Assembly: GCA_040384625.1 (NCBI GenBank)
Contig: JAZKIW010000010.1
Location: 1 to 64,000 of the forward strand
Direction: 5' to 3'
Origin: CADEEN01 sp040384625
GTDB lineage: Bacteria; Pseudomonadota; Gammaproteobacteria; Burkholderiales; Burkholderiaceae_C
DNA: 64,000 nucleotides
The position numbers and the translations under genes were made by a program. Under the pieces are notes generated by a model, which had not been told where the DNA came from, ran no database searches, and saw nothing but the letters and a program-made list of their open reading frames with translations. Numbering within the stretch: the stretch's first letter is position 1; each line of letters opens with the position of its first letter. This document shows, in pieces, positions 42,374 through 50,181 of this stretch.

Positions 42374-43465
42374 GTGAAAGGCAACGCCATCGACGCGCTG
42401 CTGCCGGTGTTCGCGCTGGCCGCGGCCCTGCTGCTGTTCGGCGTCTTCGTCTGGTTCGGCGGTACCAGCCCGGTCGAGATGTGGGCCCTGTTGTTCAAGG
42501 GCGCCTTCGGCGACTGGTACTCGTGGCAGAACACCCTCGTGCGCGCCGCACCGCTGATGCTCACCGCGCTGTGCGTGGCGCTGCCGGCGCGCGCCGGGCT
42601 GGTGGTGATCGGCGGTGAGGGCGCGCTGGTGCTCGGCGGGCTGGCCGCAGCGGCACTGCCCTACACAGTCCCGCTGCCCGAGAACCTGATCGGCACGCTC
42701 TTCGTCTGCGTGGCCGGCGCCGCGGTCGGCGCGGCGTGGATCGCGTTGGCCGGTGCGCTGCGCCAATACCGCGGCGTCAACGAAACCATCTCCAGCCTGT
42801 TGCTGGCCTACACCGCGATCGCGCTGTTCAAGCAATTCGTCGAAGGCCCGCTGCGCGACCCGGCGACGCTGAACAAGCCGTCGACGCGCGCGCTCGCGGA
42901 AGGCATTCGCATCGGCACCATCGGTGGCTCCGACGTGCACTGGGGCCTGGTGATCGGCGTGCTGGCCTGCCTGGCGCTGGGGCTGTGGCTGGCCTTCACG
43001 CCGCGCGGCTTCGCGGTGCGCGTGGTCGGTGGAAACCCGCGCGCGGCCCAGCTCGTCGGCCTGCCGGCCAGCGGCCTCATCGTGCTGGCCTGCGCGCTGG
43101 GTGGCGGCGCGGCCGGCCTGGCCGGTGCGATCGAAGTCGCGGCGGTGCACACCAATGCCAATGCCTCGCTGATCGCCGGCTACGGCTATGCCGGCATCCT
43201 GGTGTCCTTCATCGCGCGCCACAATCCGATTGCGATCGTGCCGGTGGCGATCCTGTTCGGCGGCTTCGGTGCAGCGGGCAGCCTGCTGCAGCGCCGCCTG
43301 GACCTGCCGGACGCGTCGGTGCTGGTGCTGCAGGGCATCGCCTTCGTGCTGATCCTGGCCAGCGAAGCGCTGCGCGGCGTCGACTGGCGCGCCGCCGCCG
43401 TGCGGCTGAAGCCGCCGGCGCCGCAGACGCCCTTGCTGATCGCCGTCGGCGACAAGATGGCATGA
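42374..43465 (+). CDS. BMP-type ABC transporter permease, first (YufP/NupP type)
   Basis: 363 aa from a GTG start with TGAGG upstream. About 8-9 membrane segments. Motifs of the branched/sugar-type permeases of nucleoside importers: FVWFGGTSPVEMWALLFKGAFG, LCVALPARAGLVVIGGEGAL, GVNETISSLLLAYTAIALF, and GYGYAGILVSFIARHNP. A 4-nt overlap couples it to the second permease. Confidence 0.92.
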   Translation: MKGNAIDALLPVFALAAALLLFGVFVWFGGTSPVEMWALLFKGAFGDWYSWQNTLVRAAPLMLTALCVALPARAGLVVIGGEGALVLGGLAAAALPYTVPLPENLIGTLFVCVAGAAVGAAWIALAGALRQYRGVNETISSLLLAYTAIALFKQFVEGPLRDPATLNKPSTRALAEGIRIGTIGGSDVHWGLVIGVLACLALGLWLAFTPRGFAVRVVGGNPRAAQLVGLPASGLIVLACALGGGAAGLAGAIEVAAVHTNANASLIAGYGYAGILVSFIARHNPIAIVPVAILFGGFGAAGSLLQRRLDLPDASVLVLQGIAFVLILASEALRGVDWRAAAVRLKPPAPQTPLLIAVGDKMA

Positions 43466-44379
43466 GCGCAGACGTCGTTCTCGCGTTCGCCGCGGCCATC
43501 GTCGGCGGCGCCTTGCGCGTCGGCGTGCCCTTCCTCTTCGTCAGCCTCGGCGAATGCCTGACCGAGAAGTCGGGCCGCATCAACCTTGGCCTCGAAGGCG
43601 TGCTGGTGCTGTCGGCGATGACAGCCTTCGGCGGCGCGTACTGGAGCGGCTCGGCCTGGCTCGGCGTTGCACTCGGCGCCACCGCCGGCGCGGCACTGGC
43701 CTTGCTGCACGGCCTGCTGTGCTCGCTGCCGCGCGTCAACGACGTCGCCACCGGGATCGCGCTGATGATCCTCGGCAGCGGCCTGGCCTTCTACCTCGGC
43801 AAGCCGCTGATCCAGCCGCAGGCACCGCAACTCGCGCCGCTGAGCCTGGGCGCGTGGAGCGATTCGGCGATGGTGCAGGCGGCGCTACAGGTCAACCCCC
43901 TGTTGCCGCTGGGCCTGTTGCTCGCCCTGCTGCTGACCCTGGGCTTCGCACGCACGCGCTGGGGCCTGCTGGTGCGCCTGGCCGGCGATTCGGCGAACGC
44001 CACGCGGGCGCTCGGCTACTCGGTCAGCGGCATCCGCATCGCGGCCACCGCCGCAGGTGGCGCCATCGCTGGCCTGGGCGGCGCGTCGCTGACGCTGTTC
44101 TATCCGGGCAGCTGGAACGAGGGCGTGTCGAGCGGCCAGGGCCTGATCGCGGTGGCCCTGGTGATCTTCGCGCGATGGAGTCCGCTGCGCTGCGTCGTCG
44201 CCTCGCTGCTCTTCGGCGGTGCCGGCGCGGTCGGGCCTGCGCTGCAGTCGATCGGCATCAGCGCCGGCTACCACCTGTTCAGCGCGGTGCCTTATGTGCT
44301 GACCTTGGCGGTGCTCATCGCGACCTGCCGCCCCGGCAGCATGGCCGCGGGCAGCCCGGGTGAACTCTCTTCGCGCTGA
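43462..44379 (+). CDS. BMP-type ABC transporter permease, second (YufQ/NupQ type)
   Basis: 305 aa, about nine membrane segments. Motifs: ECLTEKSGRINLGLEGVLVL, RVNDVATGIALMILGSGLAF, LVRLAGDSANATRALGYSV and GLGGASLTLFYPGSWNEGVSSGQG. The start is inside the first permease's 3' end. With the receptor and the ATPase at 45440 it completes the importer; the BiuH-like gene and a 376-nt gap lie between permease and ATPase. Confidence 0.92.
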   Translation: MSADVVLAFAAAIVGGALRVGVPFLFVSLGECLTEKSGRINLGLEGVLVLSAMTAFGGAYWSGSAWLGVALGATAGAALALLHGLLCSLPRVNDVATGIALMILGSGLAFYLGKPLIQPQAPQLAPLSLGAWSDSAMVQAALQVNPLLPLGLLLALLLTLGFARTRWGLLVRLAGDSANATRALGYSVSGIRIAATAAGGAIAGLGGASLTLFYPGSWNEGVSSGQGLIAVALVIFARWSPLRCVVASLLFGGAGAVGPALQSIGISAGYHLFSAVPYVLTLAVLIATCRPGSMAAGSPGELSSR

Positions 44380-44388
44380 AGCAGCCCC

Positions 44389-45063
44389 ATGTTCATCGAC
44401 GCCGACCCCTACCCCTGGCCCTGGAACGGCGATCTGCGCCCGGCCAACACCGCCCTGCTGGTGATCGACATGCAGACTGACTTCTGCGGTGAAGGCGGTT
44501 ATGTCGACAGCATGGGCTACGACCTGGCATTGACCCGCGCGCCGATCGCGCCGATCCACCGCCTGATGGAGCGCATGCGCCCAATGGGCTATGCGGTGAT
44601 GCACACGCGCGAGGGTCACCGCCCCGACCTGTCGGATTTGCCGGCCAACAAGCGCTGGCGCTCGCAGCGCATCGGTGCCGGCATCGGCGACGCCGGACCG
44701 TGCGGCCGCATCCTCGTACGCGGCGAACCCGGTTGGGAATTGATTCCCGAGCTGGCGCCGCTGCCCGGCGAGGTGGTCATCGACAAGCCCGGCAAGGGCA
44801 GCTTCTGCGCCACCGACCTGGAGCTGATCCTGCGCACGCGCGGCATCACCAACCTCCTGCTGGCCGGCATCACCACCGACGTCTGCGTGCACACCACGAT
44901 GCGCGAGGCCAACGACCGCGGCTTCGAGTGCCTCCTGCTGTCGGACTGCACCGGCGCCACCGATGCCGGCAACCACGCGGCGGCGCTGAAGATGGTGACG
45001 ATGCAAGGCGGGGTGTTCGGCGCGGTGGCATCGTCATCGTCGGTGTTGGAGGCGCTGAAGTGA
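44389..45063 (+). CDS. biuH: Biuret amidohydrolase (BiuH-like cysteine hydrolase)
   Basis: 224 aa isochorismatase-fold cysteine hydrolase. The triad is visible: Asp31 in DMQTDFCGEGG, Lys133 in VIDKPGKGSFCATDL, Cys166 in GITTDVCVHTTMREANDRG. The N-terminus FIDADPYPWPWNGDLRP and the segment HTREGHRPDLSDLPANKRW match, from memory, the characterised Rhizobium biuret hydrolase very closely. Biuret hydrolysis gives allophanate plus ammonia, and an allophanate hydrolase is encoded at 33905, so the two steps form a complete biuret-to-ammonia route. It lies between the permeases and the ATPase of the BMP importer. Confidence 0.9.
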   Translation: MFIDADPYPWPWNGDLRPANTALLVIDMQTDFCGEGGYVDSMGYDLALTRAPIAPIHRLMERMRPMGYAVMHTREGHRPDLSDLPANKRWRSQRIGAGIGDAGPCGRILVRGEPGWELIPELAPLPGEVVIDKPGKGSFCATDLELILRTRGITNLLLAGITTDVCVHTTMREANDRGFECLLLSDCTGATDAGNHAAALKMVTMQGGVFGAVASSSSVLEALK

Positions 45064-45439
45064 GGTGCCGGCCGGTTCGCGCAGCGATGTGTTCTCCTGC
45101 GCGTCGCGTCAGGCGGCATGCGGCACGGGCTCCCACTGGAGCGGTCTTCGCTGAGCTCAGACTGCGCTGCGCTGCTCGATTCGGGGTCGTGTCGGACAAT
45201 TCACTTCGCTCACTGCGTTCGCTCCGTTCAAACAGGGTCCGGCAGGGCAGATCACGAAGCGCGCTGCGCGCGCCGACCCCGAACCTGCGCTCCTCGCCGC
45301 TCCACAGGTCGCCCACACCGGGTACCGCCTGCCGCGAGGCCGCAGCATTTCTGCGCGCAAGAAACCCAAGCCCCGCCTGCCCGCGCGCGCCTTTGCACGC
45401 GCACACAACGACGCGCGACGCGTCCTGGAGCAGGCCGAC
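45064..45439 (+). other. 376-nt gap inside the importer operon
   Basis: The longest gap in the window. No convincing gene is seen in it. It is rich in repeated GCG/TTCG words (CTTCGCTCACTGCGTTCG at 45204-45221, GAGCTCAGACTGCGCTGC at 45153-45170), and TTCGGGGTCG (45180-45189) is the exact reverse complement of CGACCCCGAA (45274-45283), a 10-bp inverted repeat spanning about 104 nt. It looks like a degraded dispersed repeat or remnant insertion within the operon. It may contain a secondary promoter for the ATPase gene. Confidence 0.5.
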
Positions 45440-47062
45440 ATGATCGCCCCCGTCACACCGGTCTCTCACGGCCAAGGCGCCCTCGCGCTGTCGACCTATG
45501 CGATGACCAAGCGCTTCGGCGCCTTCACCGCGCTCGATGCGGTGTCGATCGATGTCGCTGCTGGTTCGGTGCATGCCTTGCTCGGGGAGAACGGCGCCGG
45601 CAAGAGCACCCTGGTGAAGTGCGTGGCCGGCTACCACCCGCCCGAAGATGGCGCGGTGCTGATCGACGGACGCGAGCACGACATCGGCTCGCCGATCGTC
45701 GCGCGCGCGCTGGGCATCGGCATGGTCTACCAGCACTTCACCCTGGCGCCGGGCATGAGCGTGGCCGAGAACCTGCTGCTGGCCGGCGGCCGCACGCCGG
45801 CGCTGATCGACTGGGCCAAGGAGCGCGCCAGGCTCGCCGCCTTCCTGCTGACGACACCCTTCACGCTCGACCTCGACGCCACGCCGGCCTCGCTCTCGGC
45901 CGGTGAAAAGCAGAAGCTGGAGTTGCTCAAGCAGCTGTACCTGAAGCCGCGGCTCCTGATCCTGGACGAGCCGACCTCGGTGCTGACGCCGCAAGAGGCC
46001 GACGAAGTGCTGGCCTATGTGCGCGAGGTGGCGCGGCGCGGCGAGTGCACGGTGCTGATGATCACGCACAAGTTCCGCGAGGTCACGGCCTATGCCGACG
46101 CGGTGACCGTGCTGCGGCGCGGACGCAAGGTGGTATCGGCCGCGGTGTCCGACACCTCGCCGCTGCTTCTGGCGCAGGCCATGATCGGCGACGATGCGGC
46201 CGGCAGTGCACAGGCGCTCGCGGCAGATACGCGCGAGGCGCGCGCGCCGGTCGCCGAAGACGCACCATCGGCACTGGTGGTCGCCGGCCTGAGCGCGCTG
46301 GGCGACCGCGGCACGCTGGCCGTGCGCACCCTCGGCCTGAACGTGCGTGTGGGCGAGATCCTGGGCATCGCCGGCGTGTCGGGCAACGGCCAGCGCGAAC
46401 TGGTCGAAGCCATCGTCGGCCAGCGCCCGCGCCTCGCGGGCCAGGTCTTCGTCGCCGGCCAGCCCTACGGGGCACGCCGGCACGAGAACCATGCCCTGGG
46501 CCTGCGCGCCTTGCCCGAGGAGCCGCTGAAGAGCGCCAGCGTGGCCGAGCTCAGTGTCTCGCACAACATGGCCCTGCGCGACTTCGACCAGGCGCCGCTG
46601 ACCCGGCGCTGGCTGCGCTTCGGTGCGTGGAGCGAACGCGCGCGCGCCTGGATCGGCGAGTACGGCATCAAGACGCGCGGCGAGCACGCGCCGATCGGCA
46701 GCCTGTCGGGCGGCAATGTGCAGCGCGCGGTGCTGGCGCGCGAACTGGCGGGCCATGTGAAGGTGCTGATCGCCGCAAATCCGGTGTTCGGCCTCGACTT
46801 TGCCGCCGTGGCCGAGATCCACGCCCGCCTGCTCCAGGTGCGCGCCAAGGGCGGCGCGGTGCTGCTGATCAGCGAAGACTTGGACGAACTGCTCGCGCTG
46901 TCGGACCGCATCGCAGTGATGAGCGAGGGCCGCATCGTCTTCGAGGCGCCGGCCGACCAAATCGATCGCCGCACCGTCGGCGCGCACATGGGCGGTGGTC
47001 ATGGCCATGGCCACGACCCGGCGCCCGCGCCCGCGCCCGAACTGCAAGCCGAGGCGGCGTGA
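45440..47062 (+). CDS. BMP-type ABC transporter ATPase (two-domain, sugar/nucleoside class)
   Basis: 540 aa with tandem cassettes. The first (about 15-250): Walker A GENGAGKST, Q loop VYQHFTLAPGMSVAENL, signature-like LSAGEKQKLELLKQL, Walker B LLILDEPTSVL. The second (about 275-510) has SLSGGNVQRAVLARELAGHV and a degenerate ATP site (Walker A region IAGVSGNGQRELVEAI; LIAANPVFGLD), which is normal for this class. The C-terminus ends in a His/Pro/Ala-rich tail (GGGHGHGHDPAPAPAPELQ), which is unusual and could bind metal. It overlaps the next gene's start (TGATG). Confidence 0.92.
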   Translation: MIAPVTPVSHGQGALALSTYAMTKRFGAFTALDAVSIDVAAGSVHALLGENGAGKSTLVKCVAGYHPPEDGAVLIDGREHDIGSPIVARALGIGMVYQHFTLAPGMSVAENLLLAGGRTPALIDWAKERARLAAFLLTTPFTLDLDATPASLSAGEKQKLELLKQLYLKPRLLILDEPTSVLTPQEADEVLAYVREVARRGECTVLMITHKFREVTAYADAVTVLRRGRKVVSAAVSDTSPLLLAQAMIGDDAAGSAQALAADTREARAPVAEDAPSALVVAGLSALGDRGTLAVRTLGLNVRVGEILGIAGVSGNGQRELVEAIVGQRPRLAGQVFVAGQPYGARRHENHALGLRALPEEPLKSASVAELSVSHNMALRDFDQAPLTRRWLRFGAWSERARAWIGEYGIKTRGEHAPIGSLSGGNVQRAVLARELAGHVKVLIAANPVFGLDFAAVAEIHARLLQVRAKGGAVLLISEDLDELLALSDRIAVMSEGRIVFEAPADQIDRRTVGAHMGGGHGHGHDPAPAPAPELQAEAA

Positions 47063-47727
47063 TGCTCGTCGCCATCCCGGCCACGCCGTTCGACTACCCG
47101 TTCGCTGTCGGCGCGACGGCGCTGGTCGTGATCGACATGCAGCGCGACTTCATCGAGCCCGGCGGCTTCGGTGCCTCGCTCGGCAACGACGTTTCGCGCC
47201 TGGTGCCCGCCATCGCACCGATCGCCGCGCTGCTGGCAGCCTGGCGCGAGCGCGGCTGGCCGGTGCTGCACACGCGCGAAGCGCACCGGCCCGACCTGTC
47301 CGACTGCCCACCGGCCAAACGCCTGCGCGGCGACCCGTCGCTGCGCATCGGCGACCCGGGCCCGATGGGCCGTCTGCTGGTCGCCGGCGAACCGGGCACC
47401 GAGATCATCGCCGCCCTGACACCCGCGCCGGGCGAGACGGTGATCGACAAGCCCGGTAAGGGCATGTTCTGGGGCACCGGCCTGCACGAGTCGCTGCGTG
47501 CGCGAGGCATCACGCATCTGGTGTTCACGGGCGTCACCACCGAGGTCTGTGTGCAGACCTCGATGCGCGAGGCCAACGACCGCGGCTACGACTGCCTGAT
47601 CGTCCAGGACGCGACCGAGAGCTACTTCCCCGAATTCAAGGCCGCCGCGCTGGCGATGCTGACCGCGCAAGGCGCAATCGTCGGCTGGAGCGCGACGTCG
47701 CAGGGGCTGATCGCCAGCCTGCCCTGA
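47062..47727 (+). CDS. Second BiuH-like cysteine hydrolase (isochorismatase family)
   Basis: 221 aa. Triad by motif: Asp29 in DMQRDFIEPGG, Lys130 in VIDKPGKGMFWGTGL, Cys163 in GVTTEVCVQTSMREANDRG. It shares the HTREAHRPDLSDCPPAKR segment with the first hydrolase, showing a common ancestor, but lacks the N-terminal PYPWPWNG segment and differs around the lid (DATESYFPEFKAAAL in place of the CTGATDAGNHAAAL region). It therefore probably takes a related but different amide or ureide, such as a ring-opened ureide acid. Coupled to the ATPase gene by TGATG. Confidence 0.88.
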   Translation: MLVAIPATPFDYPFAVGATALVVIDMQRDFIEPGGFGASLGNDVSRLVPAIAPIAALLAAWRERGWPVLHTREAHRPDLSDCPPAKRLRGDPSLRIGDPGPMGRLLVAGEPGTEIIAALTPAPGETVIDKPGKGMFWGTGLHESLRARGITHLVFTGVTTEVCVQTSMREANDRGYDCLIVQDATESYFPEFKAAALAMLTAQGAIVGWSATSQGLIASLP

Positions 47728-47754
47728 CTTTCATCCACAACGAGGAGGACTTCG

Positions 47755-48630
47755 ATGACCCACACCACTCTGCAACGCAACACCGCCGTGCTGGCCGCCG
47801 TGGCCGCCCTGGCTGCCTGCAGCCTGGCCGCCCAGGCCGCCGACTGGAGCGACACCTCGATCGGTGCACGCTACGGCACCAAGTACGCCGAGCCCTTCAA
47901 CCCGAACGACATCAAGAAGGGCATCGTCAATTTGAACCACGTCAGCGGCTACAAGTACGGCACGAACTTCTTCAACGCCGACTTCCTGATGTCCGATAGC
48001 AAGGACCCGGGCGGTGCCGGATCGACCAATGGCGCGCAGGAGGTCTACATCGTCTACCGCCACACCCTGGACCTGGCCAAGGTGACCGGAAGCGCCTACA
48101 AATTCGGCCCCGTGCGCGGCGTGGGTCTGACTGCCGGCTTCGACGTCAATGCCAAGACCGACGCCGGCTACAACTCCAAGAAACGCATGATCGTCGCCGG
48201 CCCGACGCTCTTCGTCGACGTCCCGGGCTTCCTCAACGTCAGTCTGCTGGCGCTGTGGGAAAGCAACGCGCCCTACAACAGCTTCAGCGGCGTCAGCACG
48301 CCGCGCTACCACTACGACGTGCACCCGATGGTCAACCTGGCCTGGAGCGTCCCGTTCAACATCGGCATCGCGCTGTCGTTCGAAGGCTTCGCCAACTTCA
48401 TCGCCTCGAAAGGCAAGAACGAATTCGGCGGAGACACCGCCGCCGAGACCAACATCGACATGCAGGTCATGTACGACATGAGCCCCCTGTTCGGCGCAAC
48501 GAAGAACACCTTCAAGCTGGGCATCGAGTACCAGTACTGGAACAACAAGTTCGGCAACAACCACAAGGGCATCGCCGGGCCGGGGGCCACGGCCAAGACG
48601 CCGATGATCCGCGCCGAGTACCACTTCTAG
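47755..48630 (+). CDS. Tsx-like outer-membrane channel protein
   Basis: 291 aa. Signal peptide (ending SLAAQAADW) and about twelve alternating amphipathic beta strands, ending with the aromatic C-terminal residue typical of outer-membrane proteins (AEYHF). The sequence (GARYGTKYAEPFNPNDIKKG, YVYR-type strands, ALWESNAPYN) resembles the nucleoside-specific Tsx/outer envelope family. A strong ribosome site GAGGAGG precedes the ATG. As last gene of the locus it likely admits the substrate through the outer membrane. Confidence 0.85.
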   Translation: MTHTTLQRNTAVLAAVAALAACSLAAQAADWSDTSIGARYGTKYAEPFNPNDIKKGIVNLNHVSGYKYGTNFFNADFLMSDSKDPGGAGSTNGAQEVYIVYRHTLDLAKVTGSAYKFGPVRGVGLTAGFDVNAKTDAGYNSKKRMIVAGPTLFVDVPGFLNVSLLALWESNAPYNSFSGVSTPRYHYDVHPMVNLAWSVPFNIGIALSFEGFANFIASKGKNEFGGDTAAETNIDMQVMYDMSPLFGATKNTFKLGIEYQYWNNKFGNNHKGIAGPGATAKTPMIRAEYHF

Positions 48631-48652
48631 ACGCGCACCAGGGGCCAGGCCG

Positions 48653-48672
48653 CCGCAGGGTGAACCCTGCGG
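48653..48672 (+). terminator. Hairpin after the Tsx-like gene
   Basis: CCGCAGGGT (48653-48661), GA, ACCCTGCGG (48664-48672): perfect 9-bp arms (effectively 8 bp with a 4-nt loop), 22 nt after the stop. No U-run follows, so termination would need Rho or another signal. It lies between the ureide locus and modA. Confidence 0.45.
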
Positions 48673-48728
48673 CCGCAGTGACGCGGCGCTATGCTTTACG
48701 CATCACTCCGCCGCGCAGTCACCGCCCC

Positions 48729-49487
48729 ATGTCCTTGCATCGACACATCGCCGTCGCGGTGGGGGCCTGCCTCATCGGCTTCATGGCTTTGGCGCGCGCC
48801 GACGAGGTGCTCGTCGCAGTGGCGGCGAATTTCAGTGCGCCGATGAAACGCATCGCCCAGGACTTCGAGAAGGACAGCGGGCACAAGCTGCAGTTGGCGT
48901 TCGGTGCCACCGGCGGCTTCTACGCCCAGATCAGGAACGGCGCGCCGTTCCAGGTCTTCCTGTCGGCGGATGACGAGACGCCGGCCAAGCTGGTGCAGGA
49001 GGGCCTGGCCGACGGGTCTAGCCGATTCACCTATGCCATCGGCGGCCTGGTGCTGTGGTCTGCCACGCCGGGCTTCGTCGATGATCGCGGCGCCGTGCTC
49101 AAGACCGGCCATTTTAACAAGCTGGCACTGGCCAATCCGCGCACAGCACCTTACGGGCGCGCCGCCGTCGAAACCCTGGCCAAGCTCGGCTTGCTCGGCA
49201 CGCTCGAGCCCAAGTTCGTGCAGGGCGAAAACATCGCGCAGACCTATCAGTTCGTCTCGAGCGGCAACGCCGAACTGGGCTTCGTCGCGCTGTCGCAGGT
49301 GATGACCGACGGCGTCGTCGCAGCGGGCTCGGCGTGGCGCGTGCCGACCGAGCTGCACGAGCCGATCCGGCAAGACGCCGTCCTGCTGACCTCCGCCCGC
49401 AACCATGCCGCGGCCGCGGCCTTGCTGCGGTACCTGAAGACCGACAAGGCCAAAGGCGTGATCCGCGCCTTCGGCTACAGCCTCTAG
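48729..49487 (+). CDS. modA: Molybdate ABC transporter receptor ModA
   Basis: 252 aa. Leader (HIAVAVGACLIGFMALARA), then the ModA fold: VLVAVAANFSAPMKRIAQDF, LAFGATGGFYAQIRNGAPF, FLSADDETPAKLVQEG, and LANPRTAPYGRAAVETLAKLG. The ligand contacts (Ser/Ala near the AANF strand and the APYG loop) are typical of oxyanion binding. Start ATG 48729. modB and modC follow directly. Molybdenum is needed by many Mo enzymes; no such enzyme is seen here. Confidence 0.95.
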   Translation: MSLHRHIAVAVGACLIGFMALARADEVLVAVAANFSAPMKRIAQDFEKDSGHKLQLAFGATGGFYAQIRNGAPFQVFLSADDETPAKLVQEGLADGSSRFTYAIGGLVLWSATPGFVDDRGAVLKTGHFNKLALANPRTAPYGRAAVETLAKLGLLGTLEPKFVQGENIAQTYQFVSSGNAELGFVALSQVMTDGVVAAGSAWRVPTELHEPIRQDAVLLTSARNHAAAAALLRYLKTDKAKGVIRAFGYSL

Positions 49488-49503
49488 GGCGGCGGCGCCG
49501 GCG

Positions 49504-50181
49504 ATGGGATTCAGCGACGCCGACCTCGGCGCCATCGCCTTGACGCTGCGCCTGGCCGCGCTGGTGACGGCCCTGCTGCTGTTGATCGGCACGCCGATCG
49601 CCTGGTGGCTCGCGCGCACGAACTCGCGCTGGAAGGCGCCGATCGGTGCCGTGGTGGCGCTGCCCCTGGTGCTGCCGCCGACGGTGCTGGGCTTCTACCT
49701 GTTGCTGGCGATGGGGCCGAACGGCGCCGTCGGCCAGTTGACCCAGTCGCTCGGCCTGGGGCGCCTGCCCTTCACGTTCTGGGGCCTGGTGATCGGCTCG
49801 GTGTTCTATTCGATGCCCTTCGTCGTGCAGCCGATCCAGAACGCCTTCGAGGCGATCGGTGAACGGCCGCTCGAAGCCGCAGCCACCTTGCGCGCCAGTC
49901 CGTGGGACTGCTTCTTCAGCGTCGCTTTGCCGCTGGCGCGGCCGGGCCTGATCACCGCTGCGATCCTCGGCTTCGCGCACACCGTCGGCGAGTTCGGCGT
50001 GGTCCTGATGATCGGCGGCAACATCCCCGACCAGACGCGCGTGGTCTCGGTGCAGATCTACAACCACGTCGAGGCGCTCGAATACGGCCAGGCGCACTGG
50101 CTGTCGGCCGCGATGCTGCTGTTCTGCTTCATCGTGCTGCTGCTGCTCTACCGTTTCAACCCGAGCCCGCGCCAACCATGA
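49504..50181 (+). CDS. modB: Molybdate ABC transporter permease ModB
   Basis: 225 aa, about five membrane segments. Motifs: LVTALLLLIGTPIAWWLA, LPLVLPPTVLGFYLLLAMGP, the EAA loop EAIGERPLEAAATLRASPWDCFF (with ALPLARPGLITAAILGFAHTVGEFG). The stop overlaps the modC start (ATGA). Confidence 0.95.
   Translation: MGFSDADLGAIALTLRLAALVTALLLLIGTPIAWWLARTNSRWKAPIGAVVALPLVLPPTVLGFYLLLAMGPNGAVGQLTQSLGLGRLPFTFWGLVIGSVFYSMPFVVQPIQNAFEAIGERPLEAAATLRASPWDCFFSVALPLARPGLITAAILGFAHTVGEFGVVLMIGGNIPDQTRVVSVQIYNHVEALEYGQAHWLSAAMLLFCFIVLLLLYRFNPSPRQP

Noticed and set aside
45118..45439. Possible coding frames within the gap before the importer ATPase
   Set aside because: They continue out of frame into the ATPase gene, have no ribosome site and show the composition of repeats.
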